Below are positions 6,124 to 13,491 of a stretch of 22,892 nucleotides of DNA, piece after piece. Origin of the DNA: UBA6776 sp964636785. Its GTDB lineage: Bacteria > Bdellovibrionota > Bdellovibrionia > Bdellovibrionales > UBA1609. The DNA lies in NCBI GenBank assembly GCA_964636785.1, contig CAZWVK010000034.1:1-22892 (forward strand), given 5' to 3'. Both the position numbers and the translations under genes were made by a program. Positions within the stretch are counted from its first letter, which is position 1, and every line of letters starts with the position of its first letter. The notes beneath the pieces were generated by a model. That model searched no databases. It had not been told where the DNA came from and saw nothing but the letters and a program-made list of their open reading frames with translations.

Positions 6124-7620
6124 ATGACCGGACTTAAACTTCTTCTTAAAATAACGATCTTGACGATGTTCCTAGGGAACTCGTTTGTCGTTATTGCGCA
6201 GGAATTGGGCGAGGAAGAGGAAGAAAAAGAATTTATCAATCTATCCGTAGGAGTCTATTACGATCACAGACTTGACGAAGCGCCCGCCAAAATCGAATTG
6301 GATGGCACTTTTAGAAAATTAACCAAGGTTCAATGGAACTCCAGTTCAAGAACTATGCGCTTCAATCCAAAGACAGTTGGTGTTGGAACTTTGATCGTAA
6401 AATCACCAACCACCGGCAAGATCATTAAGACATATACAATTGATGTTCGAAAAACAGACTTGGATAAAGTCGCTCGAGAAATGCAGGCTCTGCTTCAAAC
6501 CATTGAAGGAATCAGTATTAAGATTCTTAATAATAAAGTGGTTGTCGATGGACAGATTCTTTTGCCTTCGGATATGAAGCGAATTCATTCTGTGGTCAAG
6601 CAGTATGGAAACCAAGCGACCTCACTCGTTATTCTGTCGCCCATTGCACAAAACAAGATTGCTCAGTTTATTGAGCGAAAAATCAACAATCCCGAAATTC
6701 GAGTGTCAGCAATCAATGGCAAATTTATTCTAGAAGGCTTTTCAAATTCTCAAGAAGAAAAAGATCGCTCTGAAATCATTGCGAAGATGTATGTTCCTGA
6801 TGTCGTTGTGGATGAGGCGGTTGCAGATAAGAAGGTCATGGAGCGCAAAGCCGATGTGGTCGTAAACCTCATTAATGTGCGTCCTCCACCACCAGGCGAG
6901 CCAAGCAAGATCATTCAGATGGTTGTTCACTACGTAGAGCTCCAAAAAGATTATAATAAGAGCTTTAGATTTCAGTGGCTCCCGGATATTGGAGATGGAT
7001 CCACGCTTGAATTTTCAACTGGGGGACGCTCTCCTGGTGGAGTTATTGGTACGATCACCGGAACTGTATCCAATCTTCTTCCTAAATTAAACTGGGCCAA
7101 GCAGCATGGCTTTGCCAGGGTTTTGCAAAGCTCGAGCGTTATTGTTGAAGATGGTAAACAAGGTGTGATGAATGCAATCACGCGCCTTCCTTATCTGGTG
7201 ACCAATCAAATGGGTCAACCTTCAACCAATTTTGAAGAAGCCGGAATCAGAAGCACGATCACTCCGTCCATCATGGGGCAAAGATCTGACAGTGTGAAGC
7301 TGAACATGAGCTTTTCTGTAAAGAGCTTGATTAGCTACTCGGATCAAGGGCCTTTGACGGCAAGTCGTGAAATTCAAACTATCATCCATGTGCGTAGTGG
7401 GCAGAGCGCTGCTGTTGGGGGTCTCATCACGAGTGATAATGGTGCGAACTATAACAAACTACCTGCAAACGCGAGTACGAACCCTCTCATCTCACTTTAT
7501 GCTTCAAAGGACTTTAGAAAGAATCAAAGTCAGTTTGTTGTTTTTGTTACACCACTGATCAAAGCGTCGGCAAGTTCTGGGTCTGATAAGATCAAGAAAA
7601 AATTTCGACTTGATCAGTAG
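6124..7620 (+). CDS. cpaC: Tad pilus secretin, CpaC/RcpA
   Basis: Outer-membrane channel through which the Flp pilus passes. 498 residues with a signal peptide (to about FVVIAQ). Residues about 35-110 form an N-terminal beta domain of the pilus/MSHA-secretin type (VGVGTLIVKSPTTGKIIKTY). Repeated BON-like segments follow (VVDGQILLPSDMKRIHSVV, KFILEGFSNSQEEKDRSE). The C-terminal half is the secretin domain: SKIIQMVVHYVELQKDYNKSF, then TGTVSNLLPKLNWAKQHGFARVL, and later IHVRSGQSAAVGGLITSD and SQFVVFVTPLI. An acidic patch (EEEEEKE) sits just after the signal peptide. No lipobox, so a separate pilotin may be needed; none is in the window. Confidence 0.93.
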   Translation: MTGLKLLLKITILTMFLGNSFVVIAQELGEEEEEKEFINLSVGVYYDHRLDEAPAKIELDGTFRKLTKVQWNSSSRTMRFNPKTVGVGTLIVKSPTTGKIIKTYTIDVRKTDLDKVAREMQALLQTIEGISIKILNNKVVVDGQILLPSDMKRIHSVVKQYGNQATSLVILSPIAQNKIAQFIERKINNPEIRVSAINGKFILEGFSNSQEEKDRSEIIAKMYVPDVVVDEAVADKKVMERKADVVVNLINVRPPPPGEPSKIIQMVVHYVELQKDYNKSFRFQWLPDIGDGSTLEFSTGGRSPGGVIGTITGTVSNLLPKLNWAKQHGFARVLQSSSVIVEDGKQGVMNAITRLPYLVTNQMGQPSTNFEEAGIRSTITPSIMGQRSDSVKLNMSFSVKSLISYSDQGPLTASREIQTIIHVRSGQSAAVGGLITSDNGANYNKLPANASTNPLISLYASKDFRKNQSQFVVFVTPLIKASASSGSDKIKKKFRLDQ

Positions 7621-7637
7621 TAAAAGGAGTTACTGTT

Positions 7638-9893
7638 TTGGCTGTACATGAATCCTGTCATTTAATAGTGGTGATTGGTGGTAAAGGCGGCGTTGGAAAA
7701 AGTGTTTTCGCTGCCAACTTGGCCATTGCATTTCGAAAAGAAATGCGAACTCCAACTTTGCTTATCGATTGTGATCCTAAGTCGTGTGGGGATCAAAACT
7801 TTATCACCGGAATACGCCCTCAGTTCACAGTTTCCGACGTCGCTGAATTTCGTGGAGCAATCACCCCTCAGACACTGAATCAGGTCACCACAACTCACCC
7901 TGCATCGGGTTTGAGTTTTATTGGAGCTGTGCAAGGTCCGGAGCAAAGTTTTCATGTGGATGTATCTTTGCTTAAAAAACAGATTTATTCATTAAGCCAA
8001 CATTTTAAATTTATCATCGTGGATTTGGGCTCAGAGCTTGGTGATTTACAGCTGAACTTAATTGAGGACGCAAGCGCCATTATGGTTGTGACGTCGCCTG
8101 AAGTGTTGGTTGTGAATCAAACGCGAAGATTGATCAATGATTTATTAACTGCTTCGGTCCCGGCCGATTTTATTCAGTTGGTGGTCAATAAAGCTTCTCG
8201 ATCTGGTGTTGATCCTAAAGCAATCAGTCAGTCTCTACGTCGACCCATTCTTTCGATGGTTCCGCAAGATGATGTGACGGCCTATGCGGCTTTACAGAGA
8301 TCAACACCTTTTGTTTTGGGTGCGCCTAATAGCCCAATGACGGCTGCATATCATGAGACGGTAAGAAAACTAACTGGCGGTATATTACAGAAATTAAAAG
8401 GGCTAGCCAAACCACGAGCCAAAGCTCAACCAAAGGTTGAAGCTCTCAATGAAGGTTCATCTTCAGCTCAAAAAGGGCCCAAAAATAAAAAGCGAAATAT
8501 TGATCCATTAACACTTTTAAAAATGCAGGTTCATAGCGCGCTCATAAAAGAGATGGATCTCAAAAAGGATATCGTTAATTCCCAAGATGATCCCGTAAAG
8601 GCAAGAGAACTTCGAAATAAAACCCAAAGGGCGATTTCGGAATTGACTGATCGGCTCTCGCCAGGGCTTGGACGGGATGATCGTGCAAAAGTAATTAAGG
8701 AAACTCTAGATGAAGCTTTGGGTTTAGGTCCTTTGGAAGAACTTCTCGCAGACCCTTCTGTCACTGAAATCATGGTGAATGGCTGCGACATGATCTATGT
8801 GGAAAAAAGCGGGAAATTAACGCTTTCTCCAGTGACCTTTACAAGCAATCTTCAACTTAGAACTGTGATTGAACGAATTGTCGCTCCTCTTGGCCGACGA
8901 ATTGATGAAAGAACTCCTTATGTGGATGCGCGTTTAATGGATGGAAGTCGTGTGAATGCGATCATCGAGCCACTTGCTATTGACGGGCCAGCTGTGACTA
9001 TTAGGAAGTTCCCTGCAGAACGCATTACGGCCTCCGATTACACAGATCGATTCGGATCAATGACCCGACCAATGATGGAGTTTATGAAAGTTTGTGTGGA
9101 GCAAGGCTTAAATATCGTGATTTCAGGCGGTACAGGATCTGGTAAAACGACATTGCTGAATGTGATGTCCAGTTTCATTCCAGCAAACGAACGAATTATT
9201 ACCGTGGAAGATGCGGCAGAACTTCAGTTGAAACAGGAACATGTGGTTCGCCTTGAAACTCGTCCCGCGAATATCGAAGGTACAGGGGAAGTGAGCATCC
9301 GAGATCTGATTAAAAACTCTCTTCGTATGCGACCAGATCGAATCGTAGTGGGAGAGTGTCGAGATGGCGCAGCTCTCGATATGTTGGCCGCCATGAACAC
9401 TGGTCATGATGGTTCGATGACAACCGTGCATGCGAATACGCCTCGTGAAGCGATTTCACGACTTGAGACGCTATGTATGATGGCCGGTATGGATCTACCT
9501 TCTCGCGCTATTCGAGAACAAGTTGCAGGAGCAGTTGATCTTATTATTCAAATCTGTCGATTAAGCGATGGTAGCAGAAAAATTATGAGCATCACGGAAG
9601 TGGTCGGAATGCAGGGTGAAACTGTAACTCTTCAAGAGATTTTTCGCTTTAAAGAAGAGGGCTTTGATAAAAATAGAAAAATCATTGGTCAATTCCAAGC
9701 GATGGGACTTATCCCAACGTTTATCGAAACCTTTGAGCAAAGAGGCGTTACAATTCCTCGAAATCTTTTTGTGACAAACACTCAAACGAATCAAGCACCA
9801 AAGGCGCCGAGCGGTCCTAAACTCAGTCGCCCAAAAGCTCCACCACAAGCTCCAACTCTTAAGAAAACAGGAACTGAAGGGGGAGGCCGCTAA
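7638..9893 (+). CDS. tadA: fused TadZ/CpaE-like and TadA/CpaF ATPase
   Basis: One 751-residue polypeptide carries two ATPases that are normally separate. Residues 1-260 are a ParA/MinD-like TadZ/CpaE domain with a deviant Walker A, KGGVGKS (16-22), the DCDP switch, and FKFIIVDLGSELG. The atypical receiver domain usually at the front of CpaE is absent. A Lys/Ala/Pro-rich linker of about 30 residues follows, then a complete secretion ATPase: LGPLEELLADPSVTEIMVNG, Walker A GGTGSGKTT (497-505), the Asp box VEDAAEL, Walker B RIVVGECRDG, and the His box MTTVHANTPREA. It should power Flp assembly and place the machine in the cell. The start is TTG at 7638, with AGGAG 8 bases upstream. There is no internal stop or ribosome site break, so the fusion looks real. 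The C-terminal tail is Pro/Lys-rich. Confidence 0.92.
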   Translation: MAVHESCHLIVVIGGKGGVGKSVFAANLAIAFRKEMRTPTLLIDCDPKSCGDQNFITGIRPQFTVSDVAEFRGAITPQTLNQVTTTHPASGLSFIGAVQGPEQSFHVDVSLLKKQIYSLSQHFKFIIVDLGSELGDLQLNLIEDASAIMVVTSPEVLVVNQTRRLINDLLTASVPADFIQLVVNKASRSGVDPKAISQSLRRPILSMVPQDDVTAYAALQRSTPFVLGAPNSPMTAAYHETVRKLTGGILQKLKGLAKPRAKAQPKVEALNEGSSSAQKGPKNKKRNIDPLTLLKMQVHSALIKEMDLKKDIVNSQDDPVKARELRNKTQRAISELTDRLSPGLGRDDRAKVIKETLDEALGLGPLEELLADPSVTEIMVNGCDMIYVEKSGKLTLSPVTFTSNLQLRTVIERIVAPLGRRIDERTPYVDARLMDGSRVNAIIEPLAIDGPAVTIRKFPAERITASDYTDRFGSMTRPMMEFMKVCVEQGLNIVISGGTGSGKTTLLNVMSSFIPANERIITVEDAAELQLKQEHVVRLETRPANIEGTGEVSIRDLIKNSLRMRPDRIVVGECRDGAALDMLAAMNTGHDGSMTTVHANTPREAISRLETLCMMAGMDLPSRAIREQVAGAVDLIIQICRLSDGSRKIMSITEVVGMQGETVTLQEIFRFKEEGFDKNRKIIGQFQAMGLIPTFIETFEQRGVTIPRNLFVTNTQTNQAPKAPSGPKLSRPKAPPQAPTLKKTGTEGGGR

Positions 9894-10771
9894 TGTCGTT
9901 TATTCTTGGGAATGATTTTTTCTTAATACCATTATTCGGCTTGTCGATTTTTGTTTTAGCCTATTTTACATCCGAGAGAGTCATAGCGTTTCTTCATAAG
10001 AAGAGCCTGGGCAATCGAGAAATTGTCATTGAGCTTATGGATAAAATGTTTCTCGAGGTGGATAAGAAAAAGATAACTTTGATCATGCTGCTTGGTTCAT
10101 TTGGTTTGGGTGCGGCGATGTTCTTACTAGTATGGCCCAATGTTATCATCGGAGCTATTCTTGGCAGTGCGATTACAATCTTGGGTTGGTCTGCTCCTAA
10201 AGTTATAATGACTTCGATGTGGGAGCGCCGGTGCACTCACCTCACCAACCAAATGATCGATGGCTTAACTATTATGGGTAACAGTATTAAAGCGGGGCAA
10301 AGCTTGAGCCAGGCGATGGAGCGAGTGGTTGAAAATATGAAAGGACCTCTTCCGCAGGAGCTTGGTCTAGTTTTAAATAAAATTCGCCTAGGGATGTCGA
10401 CTGAAGATGCTCTGAATGAGTTTGCGGAGCGAATTCCTCGTCAAGATGTTCAGATGCTTGTGACTTCCGTAAATATTCTCAAAGAAACCGGTGGTAATTT
10501 AGCCGAAACCTTTGCAACCGTTGTCTCAACTGTAAGGGAGCGGCAAAAGGTGGAAAAGAAAATCCAAGCCTTAACTGCACAAGGTACCATGCAGGCTATT
10601 ATTATGAGCTTAGTTCCGTTTATGATTCTAGGAGTCTTCATGGTTGTTGACCCTAACTATGTTATGCCTCTTTTTACCCGGCCTTTAGGTTGGTTGGCCC
10701 TCGCTATTATGCTGGGCCTTCAAACAATTGGCTTAGTGGTGATGAAAAAAATTGTTACTATCAAAGTGTAG
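9893..10771 (+). CDS. tadB: Tad pilus inner-membrane platform protein, TadB-like (T2SSF)
   Basis: Inner-membrane platform protein that couples the TadA ATPase to pilus growth. 292 residues: N-terminal hydrophobic helices, a central T2SSF domain (LTNQMIDGLTIMGNSIKAGQ then FAERIPRQDVQMLVTSVNIL and GGNLAETFATVVSTVRERQK), and C-terminal membrane helices. It overlaps the ATPase gene stop by one base (TAATG). Tad systems usually encode two such proteins, TadB and TadC; only one is present here. The RQDVQ and GGNLAE motifs suit TadB. It is followed 16 bases later by the Rhs-like gene. Confidence 0.92.
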   Translation: MSFILGNDFFLIPLFGLSIFVLAYFTSERVIAFLHKKSLGNREIVIELMDKMFLEVDKKKITLIMLLGSFGLGAAMFLLVWPNVIIGAILGSAITILGWSAPKVIMTSMWERRCTHLTNQMIDGLTIMGNSIKAGQSLSQAMERVVENMKGPLPQELGLVLNKIRLGMSTEDALNEFAERIPRQDVQMLVTSVNILKETGGNLAETFATVVSTVRERQKVEKKIQALTAQGTMQAIIMSLVPFMILGVFMVVDPNYVMPLFTRPLGWLALAIMLGLQTIGLVVMKKIVTIKV

Positions 10772-10787
10772 AACAAGAGGGGAAGAC

Positions 10788-12497
10788 ATGAAGTTTTCTT
10801 GGTTAGCTGTCGTCGTAATATTTTCATTTCAAACTCACGCTGTTGTAGACATGAAAAGTGCCAACTATGCAGAAAGTTATACGGACTTGGAAGTCCCCGG
10901 GGTCGGATATGACTTGAGGGTTACGAGAACTTATAACAGTCGCTCGATTTTTAATGGCATGTTCGGTTTTGGCTGGTGTTCTGATTTTGAAACTAAAATT
11001 GATGTTACACCAGAGAATGCCTTGAAGCTCACTGAATGTGGTGGTGGAGTTGAAATCAATTATTTACCTAAGGACTTCAAGTCGTCGAGCAAAGATGCGA
11101 CTATTTCGAAGATTATTGCGGCGTTAAAAAAGAAGCGGCCAGAACTCAAAGATGACTATGTAAAAAAATTGGCGAAGGAAATGGAATCCAACACCTTCAT
11201 GCGCGAAGAGTTCGCACGTCGGTTGGATATTAAAGGAAGTGTTGCTGCAGGTACCATTTATTATGCAAACGGAAAAGAAGCAGAAAATATTGCGCTCACG
11301 GGATCCAGCTATAAGCGAACTCTAAGTGATGGCACTTATCAGCTCTTTGACCCTAAGACTGGCCGTATCACTCATATGTATGATAAAAATGGGAATTACT
11401 TGAAGTTATCCTGGGCCAAGGAAGGACTTTTGGGAGTCGTGGACAATATGGGCCGCAAGCTAACCTTCAAACTTCATCCAACCACGAAGAAAGTGGCACT
11501 TATTGTTGGACCTGAAAAGTTGACAGCGTCCTATGTTACTAAGGGCGAGAATCTTGAAGAAGTGAAAAATGCAAAAGGTGAAACGTACAAATACGCATAT
11601 GATGACCTTCATAATTTGACGAAAATCACGCTTCCTGACGGGACCTATAAAGCACTGACTTACAATAAGGATCGAGATTGGGTCACTTCATTTAGAAGTC
11701 CAAAAGGTTGCCTAGAAACCTATGATTACACATTGGGAAAGCCAGATCCGAAGAGCTACTTCAGATCCACAGTTGTAAAAAAATGCGGAAAAGAGGTTAC
11801 CAATCAGAGCTCCTATGAATTCTTTCATAGACCGAGACAGGATGGTTTGGGCTTATATCTTCATCGTGTGAAGACCGTAAACAATGGCAAAGTCACAGAT
11901 ATCACCTATCATCCTGTGTTTGGTCGGCCACTCGCGATTTTGGAAAACGGCGAGAAGACAGAGTATGCCTATTACGACAATGGATTTGTGATGAGTAAAC
12001 GGGAACCCAATAAGCTGATGAAGTATGAATACAAAGGTCAGTGCCAAAAAGTTTCACGTGTTCACACTCAGTTTATTGAGATCACAGAGCAGCCTCTTGC
12101 GAAAGATTCAAAAGGTAAGAGAGAAGTTTCAGCAATTGAGAAAGTTGTGAAGCAGCACTATACGGATTTCAAATACGATGCGAAAAAGTGCAATTTAGTT
12201 GCTGCGCGGAATTCAGATGGACAAAAAGTTCAGATCGCCTACGATGCCCGTGGTCGAATTGAAAAGATCATCGATCAAACTAAAAAGCCAATTCATATCA
12301 AATATGAGGATAAGTTTGGAAAGCCGAGCATTGTCTCAAGACCTGGGCTTGGCACAATTCAAGTCCAATACAAAAATGATGGTGAGATTTTAAAGGTAGA
12401 TAGCAAAGAAGGGCCTGAAGTTGCAGTTCAAGTGGCTTCTATTTTTAACAATATGCTGGAGCTGATTGCCCCGGCCACTTCGGACAGCCCACTTTAA
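10788..12497 (+). CDS. secreted Rhs/YD-repeat protein, Bd0109-like (hit locus)
   Basis: 569 residues from ATG-10788, which has AGGGG 6 bases upstream and gives a signal peptide (MKFSWLAVVVIFSFQTHAVV); a longer in-frame start at 10752 would spoil this. The mature protein opens with a DUF6531-type Rhs entry segment (YTDLEVPGVGYDLRVTRTYN, then FGFGWCSDFETKI). Several YD-type repeats follow, such as YKYAYDDLHNLTKITLPDGT, TEYAYYDNGF and VQIAYDARGRIEKIID. There is no C-terminal toxin domain and no Rhs core cleavage motif that I can see. In B. bacteriovorus the gene next to hit (bd0109) codes for a protein of this kind, reported to interact with Bd0108; I infer orthology from fold and position. Unlike Rhs toxins of 1,000 residues or more, this is short and probably acts in the periplasm or on the surface. 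Confidence 0.85.
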   Translation: MKFSWLAVVVIFSFQTHAVVDMKSANYAESYTDLEVPGVGYDLRVTRTYNSRSIFNGMFGFGWCSDFETKIDVTPENALKLTECGGGVEINYLPKDFKSSSKDATISKIIAALKKKRPELKDDYVKKLAKEMESNTFMREEFARRLDIKGSVAAGTIYYANGKEAENIALTGSSYKRTLSDGTYQLFDPKTGRITHMYDKNGNYLKLSWAKEGLLGVVDNMGRKLTFKLHPTTKKVALIVGPEKLTASYVTKGENLEEVKNAKGETYKYAYDDLHNLTKITLPDGTYKALTYNKDRDWVTSFRSPKGCLETYDYTLGKPDPKSYFRSTVVKKCGKEVTNQSSYEFFHRPRQDGLGLYLHRVKTVNNGKVTDITYHPVFGRPLAILENGEKTEYAYYDNGFVMSKREPNKLMKYEYKGQCQKVSRVHTQFIEITEQPLAKDSKGKREVSAIEKVVKQHYTDFKYDAKKCNLVAARNSDGQKVQIAYDARGRIEKIIDQTKKPIHIKYEDKFGKPSIVSRPGLGTIQVQYKNDGEILKVDSKEGPEVAVQVASIFNNMLELIAPATSDSPL

Positions 12498-12509
12498 GAG
12501 GAGAGAAGT

Positions 12510-12779
12510 ATGAAAGAGATTAAAGTATTGGTTTTTAGTTTTTTGCTGTTTGCTCCTCTGGCTTTGATGGCGGATACGCCCGGCACTCCCGATCCGAATG
12601 CAAGAACGGAAGCTTCTTATTGTCGAAATGGAACTGGGTCCTCGGAAGCCTGTCGTCTTGATCCTGCAAACGCCGCAGAGAACCGTATGAAGGAACTCGA
12701 AAATTATGCGGCTATTGTTGATGGTAAAAAGGTGAAGGGCTCAACGGGCTCAACGGGCTCGTCTCCAACTGAAAGATAA
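12510..12779 (+). CDS. hit: small secreted Hit-like protein (Bd0108-like)
   Basis: 89 residues: a signal peptide (cut after about A21, LALMA), then 68 mature residues with two close Cys (C38 and C48, probably one disulfide) and a Gly-Ser-Thr tail (KGSTGSTGSSPTER). It starts 12 bases after the Rhs-like gene, with GAGGAGA 5-6 bases before the ATG, so the two are co-transcribed. In B. bacteriovorus the small gene at this place, bd0108 of the host-interaction locus, makes a secreted protein of about 100 residues, and mutations in it allow growth without prey. Calling this the counterpart is based on position, size, signal peptide and the Rhs neighbour; I did not align sequences. The tail is coded by a 9-base tandem repeat, listed separately. 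Confidence 0.75.
   Translation: MKEIKVLVFSFLLFAPLALMADTPGTPDPNARTEASYCRNGTGSSEACRLDPANAAENRMKELENYAAIVDGKKVKGSTGSTGSSPTER
12607..12649 (+). repeat. 7-bp direct repeat CGGAAGC inside the Hit-like gene
   Basis: CGGAAGC occurs at 12607-12613 and 12643-12649, 36 bases apart. Recombination between the copies would remove 12 codons in frame, including one of the two Cys. Seven bases is short, so this may be chance. Confidence 0.4.
12737..12760 (+). repeat. 9-bp tandem repeat in the 3' end of the Hit-like gene
   Basis: The unit GGGCTCAAC is present twice in full and then as GGGCTC (2.7 copies). In the reading frame each unit adds Gly-Ser-Thr. Gain or loss of a unit keeps the frame and would change the tail length by three residues. 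Confidence 0.85.
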
Positions 12780-12811
12780 TTATTCAGCTGTCCCTAGACT
12801 GTATCAATTTG

Positions 12812-12858
12812 AGACAGTTTAGCGGCGAGGCCCGCGTAAATTGGCGCTCGCCCTGTCT
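12812..12858. other. inverted repeat between the Hit-like gene and the next small gene
   Basis: The right arm CTCGCC-CTGTCT (12847-12858) pairs with GGCGAG (12824-12829) and AGACAG (12812-12817); a six-base bulge (TTTAGC) separates the left parts and the loop is 17 bases. No run of T follows, so it is not a standard intrinsic terminator. It may be an mRNA-stabilising or processing structure, or part of a small RNA. The rest of the 191-base gap (12780-12970) has no gene that I can see. Confidence 0.4.
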
Positions 12859-12893
12859 AACTCATCGACAACCCTTTCTTCAGATTGAATATA

Positions 12894-12924
12894 ACGTCTT
12901 AAAACTAGGCACATCCTTAGCATA
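12894..12924 (+). promoter_or_regulatory. possible sigma-70 promoter for the 69-residue secreted protein
   Basis: CATAAT (about 12919-12924) resembles a -10 box, with CTTAAA 17 bases upstream as a weak -35 box. It would give this small gene its own transcript apart from the pilus/hit operon. Low confidence because the -35 match is poor. Confidence 0.3.
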
Positions 12925-12970
12925 ATGAAAGATTGAGCACGTTTGTTAATTTGAAGAAAAGGAGTCCAAG

Positions 12971-13180
12971 ATGCGTAAACTATCTATTCTCATTGCTGCC
13001 ATGGCTCTATCGATGAGCACGGTGGGAATGGCCAAACAACATAACAATGTCGAGTGTCCGCAGAAAGCGGAAGCTCTCGCAGCAAATATTGCCCCTCAAC
13101 AGACGGTGCGAATTGCTGATGCTTTGCTAACTCCAGCTCCAGTCAATACGGGATCTGGTTCAGGGACAGCTACAAGATAA
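12971..13180 (+). CDS. tiny secreted protein with Gly-Ser-Thr tail
   Basis: 69 residues. The signal peptide MRKLSILIAAMALSMSTVGMA is cut after about A21, leaving 48 residues with a single Cys (C29), a helical stretch (CPQKAEALAANIAPQQT) and a tail NTGSGSGTATR. AAAAGGAG is 7 bases before the ATG, a strong site. The tail, signal peptide and terminal Arg recall the Hit-like protein 190 bases upstream, so this may be a distant paralogue or a partner. I recognise no named family. It ends near a strong hairpin and faces a minus-strand gene. Confidence 0.75.
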   Translation: MRKLSILIAAMALSMSTVGMAKQHNNVECPQKAEALAANIAPQQTVRIADALLTPAPVNTGSGSGTATR

Positions 13181-13189
13181 TTCGATTGA

Positions 13190-13216
13190 GGACTCTCAGT
13201 GATCTACTGGGAGTCC
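13190..13216. terminator. hairpin between convergent genes
   Basis: GGACTCTCAGT (13190-13200), loop GATCT, ACTGGGAGTCC (13206-13216): an 11-bp stem with a single T-G wobble. It lies just after the stop of the small secreted gene and covers the stop codon of the facing minus-strand gene. It has no T-run directly after it on either strand, so termination is likely but not certain. Confidence 0.5.
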
Positions 13217-13491
13217 CAATTGAATTTAAAGCCAGATTTTTTTTGAGGCGAAGATTTCTCTTTCGCCTTTTCGTCTTTGCCGTTCACTTTTTCCTGAATA
13301 TAAGTGATGGCTTCGCGAGTGAGCTTTGCTCCACCTTGAACGACCCCAACAAGAGGTGCCTCAATCGCGGAACTTCTAAACAGCGCCACGGCTTGATTCT
13401 CGATGGTCTGCTCGCCAACTTTAATTTGTAATAAAACAACAAGTGCAATTGTTAAAATCAGTGTTTTTAAAAAGAAATATAAGTCCATCAT
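13204..13491 (-). CDS. small membrane-anchored protein, unknown function
   Basis: 95 residues: one N-terminal membrane helix (LYFFLKTLILTIALVVLLQI), then a soluble part with a possible helix (KLTREAITYIQEKV) and a charged, Lys/Ser-rich C-terminus. The start codon overlaps the stop of the response-regulator gene (ATGA), so the two are translated together and may work together. The stop lies in the hairpin at 13190-13216. I recognise no family. It could be a membrane output or scaffold for the regulator, but nothing in the sequence proves this. Confidence 0.7.
   Translation of the reverse strand: MMDLYFFLKTLILTIALVVLLQIKVGEQTIENQAVALFRSSAIEAPLVGVVQGGAKLTREAITYIQEKVNGKDEKAKEKSSPQKKSGFKFNWDSQ

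Noticed and set aside
10752..10787. Longer start of the Rhs-like gene at 10752
   Set aside because: It would overlap tadB by 20 bases and place a non-signal stretch before the clear signal peptide; the ATG at 10788 has a good ribosome site.
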